Source: Paraconiothyrium sp. Pb-2020
Lineage: Eukaryota; Ascomycota; Dothideomycetes; Pleosporales; Didymosphaeriaceae
Assembly (NCBI GenBank): GCA_022419385.1
Contig: JAJUBI010000003.1
Location: 1 to 64,000, forward strand
DNA: 64,000 nt
Direction: 5' to 3'
In this document: piece after piece, positions 56,007-64,000 of the stretch
How the letters are laid out: each line of letters opens with the position of its first letter
Position numbering within the stretch: position 1 is the first letter of the stretch
Notes under the pieces: generated by a model
Seen by the model: only the letters and a program-made list of their open reading frames with translations
What the model was told of the DNA's origin: nothing
Databases searched by the model: none
Program-made: the position numbers and the translations under genes

Positions 56007-59000
56007 GGTGTGTGTGACCTGGGAGCGCGTGAGCAGGTAAAAGTATGATGCATCCAAAAGAGTTCCAAGAGGGCCGATAGGTGGTTATGTGTAGGACGAG
56101 CGGGGAGGCGGGACAGTAGAGATGATTCCAACAAGAGGTTGGCGATATATGTGCTGGTGGCAGGACAACATGGAGACCAGCGCAGCGAAGCGGGGCGGAG
56201 GTGCAGCCGCAGCTGAAGGATTGCACCGCGTGTGGTCTTTACATGTACATTTGTGCAGTTGCTGTCGCAACCACATGCATGCGGTAGGTGCCACTTCGGG
56301 ATGTGGTTGCAGTATGAGACATCGGGAGGACGCGGACATGCTTACCTGCAAAAAGAGTCAAAGCCACAGATGCTCAAGATGTGATATCTGAAGGATGTGT
56401 ATGGGCAACCAACGGTGGGTCAATATATTAGATGTTCGACCCTGCAGCGAGGGACGAGTATAGCACGAAGAGGAACACTCCTCCGGTAAATGACGAGTGA
56501 CGAGATTGAAAGAGCGTGGTTGCTGAGGCAAAAAAACAAGAGGTTGCCTACAGCGCGCCGGAGGTGAGGGAAAGAGATAAGAGGCGAGGGAACTCTCATG
56601 TATACAAAGCAGCGGAAGCCATTTGGAGCATCGTCCTAGACCGGCGTGCACGAAAAGACGGTAGTGTCGTCGCAGCGTGCCAATAAATCAGCGCGAGAGT
56701 TTCGACTCGCTGGGGCCGTCCCGTCGCATAGGCGCCACGATCTCCACAGGGAACCGGGGCTGTCCTCTGTCTATTTCAGGAGGCTGAGCCGGCAGAGGTG
56801 GGACAAGAAGCATGGCCATGTCTCTGTACCATTGCAAACACGAGCACCACCCGAGCCGGTAAGCTGAACAGGCAACAGGGCAGACCAGAGTGGAGATGTT
56901 GAGGATAGCTACCATGGCTGGGCTAGCCGTTGCGGATGGCCCTTGTGACAGCGCGGCGACTGGTGTCCACGTCTGGGGGATTCGAGGCGGAAAAGCTTGA
57001 GGGAGCAGTCAAGCATCGCCGAGAGGAGCCACGAGATGGATCGTCAAAGCTAGTGGTGAAGGTCAAACGGCCCCTGACCCCGCCACCCGCCTACCATGAC
57101 GCTAGGAACAGGACTAGCGTCGCCGCGCTGCCGAGGACTTCACAGTGTTGCCTCTCGCACACAAACACACACGGCATGTCCATCTACTGTCCGTCATAGC
57201 AACCGCCGTTCCGCTTGCTGCAACCATCGCACCCCTTCCACGAAACTGCCCTTCCAAAGCGAAGCTCACTCGCCGCACGTCTACTACTCAGGAGCTCGCT
57301 CGGCCGCATCTCCCGTGTTTAGAAACAACCTCCATGGGCCAGCATGTTCGATGCAGCCGAATCGAGCAAAGCATTTTATCGATTTCGGTTTCACAACCTC
57401 GTTTCCGTTATCAACACCTCAGGGCACACCCCTCTACGCCCCTGATCTCGTCCTCGCTTGCGTCTCACGTTCACGTTCACGTCGGCGGTGGGGCTTTCCG
57501 TATGCATAGTCGTCGGCTTGCTTTTGATTTTGTTCCTGAACGCGCCGCCGGTCGTGTTGGTTTTCAGTCCGGTTCTCGGGCACATGAGCTTGTCCTGAGG
57601 AGAGGCACTGCCAACCTGTAGCGGCACAACGGACGGATGAAGCGGGTTCAAAGGATTGCTCGGATCAGGGACTGCCCGGTCGAAGCTGCATGAGGAACAT
57701 TTGGTGAAGAAACTGTCGCCGCATTTCCACTACTAACTGTTAGGAAAGTTACTGATGGTTTTGGCAGATGTTTGTTTACTCACTATGTGCAGAATCCAGT
57801 GGCACATGGTGGCTGTCTCTGAATACACTGGGATGAGACCTGTCTTGGTCTCATCTTATTATTTCCATTCTCTCACCGCCTCTCCCAGTCACTTGTACAG
57901 TATTGACACTGCTGCTGGTTGCCGCCTTGCCTTGAAACAGACAAACAACAACGGCCCGCCGATGCACGCAATCCGGTGAGGTGCTGCATCTGCCCAACGG
58001 CGAAGCTATTCTGATACATACAAGGCTTGTCGCGAGTACGGAGAAATGCAAAAAGACGAATGAGCGATATGGTGTAATGTTCAAATTCTCCAGGTATCTC
58101 ACAAGCAGACCTTACGCAAAGATATGACACCTGCCGCTGATGCGTCATCGTCTCTTCGTCTCTAAAACCTACACGGCACGCTGCATATGAGCGAAGCCTG
58201 CAGCCTCGCTAAACATCTATCCGTGACGTTTCGACTGTACACCGCCATCTCTCATCTAGACTCGACCCAACATTGTGCTACTACAGATACATCAATGCAA
58301 AAGTAAATCCTCGTCCGACCTACAGAAAATCCGAGCTTCCTCCGGCGCACCGCGCAAAGAGAAAAAGTCACGATGACTTCCCGTCGTGTAACCATCGCAG
58401 TCAACAGCACAATCCCCACCATGTACCACTCCAGCATCCATGTCCATGTTCAACGAGCGATCCCACTTCAATCTCTGAAAATTCAATCATCGTGCAGCAA
58501 TCCCAGAACAAGAAAAAGAATCCTCCGCGCCTACGCCGTGAAACCCTCGCCGTCCACTCTCCAGCTCCCCTAAATTTCCGCCTCGCCCCGCAAGCGAAAA
58601 AAGCCAATGTGGCACAACATACCCAGCGCTTGAGCGATGCCAATTCGTCCGATGCATCTTGACGACGATATTTCCTTCAGTGCTGAGGTGGCGGCTCCGT
58701 GCGAGGGCTGGGACGGGACTGACTTGCTTGTACGGGTAAAGTGGGAAGCTGCAGCACGTTGACCACGACGGTTCTGCAAGGCTGACGGGCTACCCTTCGA
58801 CTTTTTTTTTTCGAAAGACAGTGCGTTACGCAGCGGAGCAGCGTTTGGCCTTCCTGCAGAGTATACCGCAGCTTTGACAGATAGCCCCTATGCGCATTCC
58901 TCTGCGGCGACTCCGCGTGTAAATGATGCCGCTGATGCCGCATATGGCGCTTCCGATTGCATATCATTGCACAGCCGGCGGACAGGGCGTTGACACGGGC

Positions 59001-59450
59001 CGACGCAGGTGCGCAGGACTTTGCGTAGACGCCGCGGTTGGCGGGAAGAAGGGGTGCATTCTTGAGGTCTGGTCATGCGGCGTGGCGCGATGGCGTGTGT
59101 GGGGCGTCACGGCTTGCTCGGAGGCAGATAGGGCTTGACAGCTTGACAGGTAAGGAATGGGGTGCTAGTGGCGAGGCCGTGGCACTCCCTCTTGATACTT
59201 GCCTCTGGATGTAGATGGACGAGCACGTGAGAGCTTGGGTACGGGGGCTGATGGCTTCGATGTGTCTTGCAAGGTGAGCGGAAGAAAGGAGGGGAAGAGT
59301 GGATAGCGGATGCGAGGCCGTAACTCAGTTCATTTCTCGTCTACCTCATGCTCGTTTCTCATGCACCTCATACCTTCGTTCACACATAACGCAATGCTTG
59401 ACAAACGCCCTCCCTAACCTGATCCCCCTTTTTTTCTCGACTCTGCCCTC
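56007..59450. other. 3.4-kb intergenic region
   Basis: The left few hundred bases are the promoter of the glyoxal oxidase gene. The rest carries many short overlapping frames on both strands (up to 158 codons at 57145-57621 plus) with no motif I recognise. No tRNA, rRNA or repeat array was seen. Confidence 0.45.
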
Positions 59451-60634
59451 CTACTCCTCGAGGTCATCACACCCACAACTAATAACCCTCGCAAACCCCC
59501 TGCTTCTCCTCCCTTCTTCGCGCCCTCCCCTTTCCCCCCTCCGCCGTCCCCGCACTGTCCCTCCGACCATTACTCTGCCCCCTAAACTCCCCCTACTCCC
59601 CCTCCACCGCCTCCCGCGCCAATACTTGACCAAGCCCCTCTTCTCCTCGTCCTCGCTGTCGCTGTCCTCCCACGCGCTCATCGTGTTCTGTAGCGAGTAG
59701 CTCGCACGGCACACGCTGGGCGGGCTAGCCGAAGGCAGCATGGAGGAGAGCTCCGAGGGCGTGGCGCTGGAGTGGCGCGTGGAACGGTACAAGGAGGCGG
59801 TTGTGGGGGGCGTGGTTATGTTGGCGAGGGAGCAGGGGCGGGTTGTTGCCCAGGGCTGACGTGGGAGTGCGATGTTGAGGGGGGCGTGGCTGGGGTGGAG
59901 GGGATGGGTTTGCGGGTGATGTGTAGGCGGGGGAGCATGTCTGCGGGATCGGGTAGGCTGGCCTTTCGGGGACGGGATGTCGATGTGTCGGGTGTGGTTT
60001 GGAGGGCTGGTGGTGGTTTGAGGGACGAGAGACGGATGGGAGGGTCGAAGAGGTGGAGGGTTGATGCTGAGGAGTGGTGGACTCGTCGTTTGGGGGAGCA
60101 TGATGTTGGCGATGTGGTCCCAGATGAAGTTGGGTTGACTGTGCGGGGGAAGCTGGGTGTTGCGGGAGTGAGTGGGGGCGTAGTCTGTCCTGGTGGCGGT
60201 GATAGAACAATGGTCTTCTTGCATGCTTCGCAAATTCCGAGTGTAGATCTGATTGGCTCTTTGCACGTCTTGCAGATGGCTACCGTAGTAGGTTCGGTCA
60301 TAGGGAGCTGTGGCTGGTGCCGTGACTGGAAGCAAAAGTCGAATTGTGGACTCCCTTTCATCGAGGGTGCCCTTGGCGACGAGTGCGGATCATAGCTTTT
60401 GATTATGTCGTAAACGGTAGCGTCTGAAAGGCGCGATGCTTGGGTCTGACGTCGAGTCGAAATGGGCGTGACATCTCGTCTTTTTGCGTTTTCCACAGCA
60501 CGTCTTTCGGCCTCGTCCCATATCTCCGCGGTCTTGCCAGGGGTACATGGCGGAGGCCGAGGATCCTTAAATGGCGAGATTGTTCGAGCAAGTGGCGAGG
60601 AGTGTTGCGGTATGAATGCCTTTGTGGTAGACAT
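59451..60634 (-). CDS. Proline/serine-rich hypothetical protein with zinc-ribbon-like CxxC pair, apparent frame change
   Basis: The upstream part (60634 to about 59830) encodes MSTTKAFIPQHSSPLARTIS, a basic helix (EIWDEAERRAVENAKRRDV), a CKTC...CEAC pair that could bind zinc (about 120-140), and a long Pro/Ser/Thr-rich stretch. It stops at 59816. The downstream part, in another frame to 59451, reads SLANITTPPTTASLYRSTRH, then NTMSAWEDSDSEDEEKRGLV and KYWRGRRW, which looks like the natural C-terminus. The two frames meet near 59830-59850. Either an intron I could not place, a sequencing error or a real frameshift separates them. Function is unknown; low-complexity, probably intracellular regulatory protein. 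Confidence 0.55.
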
Positions 60635-62663
60635 CCTTTCAGTGCACTGTCAGCAGGCAAACGATAGACGAGCCAGGAGTGTCGGACAGCGAACCGATCA
60701 AGTGCGATAAGCTTGATAAGACGATAGGTACTGCCACGGTATATACATGCACACGACCGGCGTCTTGGAGCCAAGGGGTGAGACATATTGTTTATCAAGT
60801 AACGACTGGCCAGGCGCTACGGCGAGGAGGCTGGGGTGGGAATATCTGAGTTGCCAGGGCCAGCGTGACATAGGACCAGCTGCCCGGATTTCTGGTTTGT
60901 GTATGCTCCTACTACCTACGAGATCTCGCGATGGTGTACCCAATTCGATACGTCGCAGCACTGTGCCGTCCAATTGGGCTCGGCCTTGTGAACCAAGCGA
61001 GTCGAAGCGAGTAGGCGAGCAGATTCAAGCAAGGGATGGCAGTCTTGTCAAATGTCCGAGGGGTTAAATCTAGAGAAGGCGTCTGTAGGAAAACGTTCTC
61101 AAACATCAGGCGCTGTCGTCTATCTGGTGACGCATGTCATGCTGCAGCGCCAGCGACGGTAAAAGCGGGAGGGTGGAAGCTTCCAAGCGCCACAGGAAGT
61201 CGGAAGAAGATTGCAATACATCCGGTGATGCAGCTAGAAGAAGGTCGTTGTCACGCAAGGCGCGGTAGGCGGGCGAAGAGTGGTAGCGCTAAGCCGTCAC
61301 ACAGCAGCTTATGGAATGTAACTTCCTCGAATCCCGCCTCATGCCCTAAAATAAACACACGGACAATCGTAAGAGAAGAGTTAAGTTGAAACAAGTGATG
61401 AGATGTTGAGTAGGAAAGTTTGGACAATGGTCAAAGATTGATGCAAAGACTGGGGTCTCACCTCGAATTGAAGAACCTAACGACAGTTGCGTGGGATCTC
61501 TTACGTGTGAGGGACGTAGGGATGAATCCTAGATGTTGCGCTGAAGGCTGGTACAATATTGTTGTCGCGAACGTTGCATTGTCGGAATCGTACTCTGGGC
61601 GTCGACACATTTCGTCTCAGCCACCGACCTCACGTCGGTTACGGCCGCCAGACATGCAGCCATTCTTCGAAAGGTGTATCGATAACAAGACCATGCTCGG
61701 TGATCCAGAATAGAGGCGACGCAGAACGCCGTGAATTGTGGAGGATTGATGAACGCAAGGATCGCAACCGCTTCGTAGGTGCGGCAGTAGGCCGTTCGGC
61801 TGCCACGATGAGCTGCTCGTCATCGGCTAAAGCGCCCCCGTCAACTAATCACAGTGATTTCGTGTTGAATGTGTTGTCGAATGTGGAAAGGGTGGGCTAG
61901 ACGTGGGCCAGGATGCCGTTGCGGGGCCGCCCGCGACTTGCAAGGAGAGACCAAGAGCATCATCCTAGATCAACAATCACCGAGGAATTAGGTCCGCAAC
62001 GTTGTTTTTGGAGGTGGGGACCGCTCATTGTTTGTATTTCTCCGTGAGTTGAGGTATATAAATCGTACGAGCCAGAACTTCTTGCTGACCCATTTGTACC
62101 CACTACCCCAGAGTCATTCAACATGGCATGATCAACGGCTCAGCATGAAGACGTCCAGTCCGCTGCTCGTCGTGAGCCACTTGCAAATCTACGCCTAACG
62201 GATCATGCACCTTTCGCCCCTTGTTCGAGATGCTGTTCTAAGCTGTCGTCACCTTGGAAACCCAACACAGCATCGCCACTCCAAGCGTTCACGATGCACC
62301 GTCCCATGACCTCTGATGCCGGGTCAGCTCGCTCCCCAATCCGGGTATTTGGGAAAGTGTGGTGACTGAGACATGTCTTGGAAACTGTTGCACATTCACG
62401 CGCATACGGAAATGGACAGGCTAGATGTACGTTGCGCCCGATCGGGCATCTTGATAGACAGATTTGAGACTCGGCACGTGTTGGGCATAAAAGTGGGGGA
62501 AGCGTGTTGCTGCGGTGCGTGCGGTGTATATGAGATGCAAAGTAAAATGTAGCATGTTGTTTGGGGTGCCATGTTGTCAAGATTTTGATCACGGACAGTT
62601 TCGTGCAATGTAGGTCGCGCAGTAGCAGAGCGCAACATACCATACCTCATCTACGTTTAATAA
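60635..62663. other. Intergenic without recognisable gene
   Basis: 2 kb with short frames on both strands (up to 146 codons at 62203-62643 minus) and no family motif. A TATA-like TATATAAATCG at about 62053 and a C-rich leader precede an ATG at 62122 that meets a stop after two codons, so it is not a gene as it stands. Confidence 0.45.
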
Positions 62664-63803
62664 TTATTTCTGTCTCCGCTCCTGCGTCTGCTCAATGTAC
62701 TTTGTATGCATAGCTTCGATTGCGGGGATAATCAGAGACTCGATCTCGACGGCCGGCTCGCCTTTTGGTGCTTCAGACTGCGTTTCCAGCAGCGACTGCG
62801 ATGGCTCGGTGTGGTCCTGCCTTGCCGACGCATCGGCCGAGCCCACGAGCGAAGGCACGCCTGAAAAACTCTTGGTTCGTCTGTGTTCGGGCACCCGGAT
62901 CCACTTTTCGCCCTCGAGCTTAGACACGAAGACGACCTCCCACTTGCGTGTGCTTAGCAGATTACCAATGACGAGATGGTGCGAGTACTTGTTCAGGGCA
63001 TATCTCGCCTTCTTGACGAGGATCGAAGGGTCAGTCTCGAGCTTGAAGCTCACTATGATGCCATCAGGGGCCCAGCCGTCGACAAGCTGCTTCAGGAACT
63101 TGGGCACGGGCTCTAGGTCAATGACCAGCTTGCGTCCCTCTGTGCGCGCTGCGGGTGCCCGCACTGTACTCTCAGTGGTGACCGCGGTCTGGCTGAACTC
63201 TTCGTTGGACTGGATCTTGTGCTCGACCATGCGATCGCTAGGGACGAAGAAATCGGATACGGCGGCGGCGAGGTAGAACATGGCGCGCGGGCCCAGTGGG
63301 CGCATGAGCTGGGCAACCTCTCGCAGGTCCCACAGGTACTCTGTGATTGTGATAAAGGACAAGATCAGCAGGCGACCCTCGCGCTTGACTTGGGTGTACT
63401 GGCGCAGGACGTCGAGCATGTCGGACTGGTGCTGCTCGTCGACGACAACGCGGCCGTTCTCTTCGCGCATGTAGTCGAGGAAGGAACGCGTGTTGTGCGA
63501 GTAGTGGCGCGAGTAGGGCAGCAGCGAGAACTGGCGGTGCAGGAAGACGACGGCATAGCCCTGGCGGAGGAAGAACTCTGCGCTCGTGGCGCCGCGGGTG
63601 CCGGCGGAGAAGTTGTCGATGTAGCGGACGGTCTGGGTCTCGAGGGGCACCATGGTTCCGCCCGAGGTGATGAGCACGAGGCGGCGGCCGGCGTCGTCAT
63701 GGCGGTGGATGAACTCGCGGGCAAGCGTGACGTTGGCCTGCAGGTCCTTGGGCGGCGGCTCGTTGGCGAAGTAGTCGCGCTCGGCTTGCTGGGGGTCGGC
63801 CAT
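62664..63803 (-). CDS. CAB2: Phosphopantothenate-cysteine ligase (CAB2/PPCS type)
   Basis: Intronless 379-residue enzyme of coenzyme A synthesis; it couples 4'-phosphopantothenate to cysteine using a nucleotide triphosphate, in the cytosol. The eukaryotic CoaB-type core is clear: LVLITSGGTMVPLE (43-55), TVRYIDNFSAGTRGATSAEF (58-77), GYAVVFLHR, then FYLAAAVSDFFVP (about 175-190), the PKFLKQLVDGW segment and IIVSFKLETD. The C-terminal third includes ALNKYSHHLVIGNLL and VVFVSK, then a variable hydrophilic tail ending TQERRQK. Length agrees with fungal orthologs that carry an extended tail. This is a single-copy housekeeping gene, marking a return to core chromosome content. The symbol follows the yeast name; orthology is by motif recognition. 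Confidence 0.93.
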   Translation of the reverse strand: MADPQQAERDYFANEPPPKDLQANVTLAREFIHRHDDAGRRLVLITSGGTMVPLETQTVRYIDNFSAGTRGATSAEFFLRQGYAVVFLHRQFSLLPYSRHYSHNTRSFLDYMREENGRVVVDEQHQSDMLDVLRQYTQVKREGRLLILSFITITEYLWDLREVAQLMRPLGPRAMFYLAAAVSDFFVPSDRMVEHKIQSNEEFSQTAVTTESTVRAPAARTEGRKLVIDLEPVPKFLKQLVDGWAPDGIIVSFKLETDPSILVKKARYALNKYSHHLVIGNLLSTRKWEVVFVSKLEGEKWIRVPEHRRTKSFSGVPSLVGSADASARQDHTEPSQSLLETQSEAPKGEPAVEIESLIIPAIEAMHTKYIEQTQERRQK

Positions 63804-64000
63804 GTTTTATGGTGCTGGACGAGGACCGAACATCCATGGCGGGGCTGGATGGGGAGATTCCTTGGCATCGTCCGGGGCCGCAGGTCTGGCCTCCGCAGCT
63901 CTGCCGCTGCCCCCGCCCGCTCGTGGCACATCTCGATGGAAGCATTAGTCTACCGCCCGTGGATCACACGGCCTCTCTCATGCGTGTCACCAGAAGCCGC
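63804..64000. other. Upstream region of the CAB2-type gene
   Basis: The last 197 bases hold the leader and proximal promoter of the minus-strand ligase gene; an overlapping 82-codon frame is a shadow. Any neighbouring gene lies outside the window. Confidence 0.5.

Noticed and set aside
57145..57621. 158-codon plus-strand frame
   Set aside because: No motif and strong overlap with other open frames; composition alone explains it.
62050..62200. Promoter-like TATA plus ATG at 62122
   Set aside because: The reading frame stops after two codons and no exon continues it.
62664..63803. Functional link between the CoA-synthesis ligase and the ACP domain of the HET protein
   Set aside because: Both involve phosphopantetheine, but the genes are 16 kb apart and the ligase is a housekeeping gene; proximity is not evidence.

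Overview
The window is one chromosome end of a filamentous ascomycete (Pezizomycotina, most likely a dothideomycete). Position 1 opens with an uninterrupted CCCTAA array, the C-strand of a TTAGGG telomere. Behind it lie about 5.5 kb of very AT-rich, TpA-rich DNA with no ORF over 60 codons, the usual result of repeat-induced point mutation (RIP) of transposons. The genes that follow have short GT-AG introns, nearly all 46-61 nt (longest 104), and fungal-specific families: HET, Zn2Cys6, mpaB-like oxygenase, sedolisin, glyoxal oxidase with CBM18, GH35 and GH114. The class-level placement is inference.

Layout. (1) 1-5639: telomere, then RIP-damaged repeats with an inverted pair of LTR-like arms and a 239-bp tandem duplication. 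(2) 6.3-18.4 kb: alpha/beta hydrolase, HMT1-type ABC transporter, hotdog thioesterase, mpaB-like oxygenase and bZIP factor, followed by three broken enzyme genes (Gfo/Idh/MocA oxidoreductase, short-chain dehydrogenase, O-methyltransferase). Together they look like a decayed secondary-metabolite locus. (3) 19.5-32.2 kb: DUF924 protein, secreted GH35 beta-galactosidase, an unrecognised relic, a Zn2Cys6 regulator and a CAX-type cation exchanger with degenerate motifs. (4) 33-56 kb: gene-poor and secretome-rich, with a sedolisin, a small cysteine-rich protein, an 11-mer-repeat secreted protein, an S41-like peptidase, a GH114 enzyme with a polyacidic tail and a CBM18 glyoxal oxidase. In their midst sits a HET-domain protein with a C-terminal acyl-carrier-protein domain. 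(5) 59-64 kb: a proline-rich hypothetical protein and the housekeeping phosphopantothenate-cysteine ligase (CAB2 type), where core-genome character returns.

The most unusual item is the HET-ACP fusion at 44.7-46.2 kb: one intronless reading frame joins a heterokaryon-incompatibility domain to a complete phosphopantetheine-attachment domain with the LGVDSL serine motif. The second is the mpaB/bZIP locus with its enzyme relics, one of which is cut off exactly at a dispersed 32-bp repeat.

Exon boundaries were read by eye from GT-AG sites, frame continuity and family expectation. Family assignments rest on motif recognition; no database search was possible.
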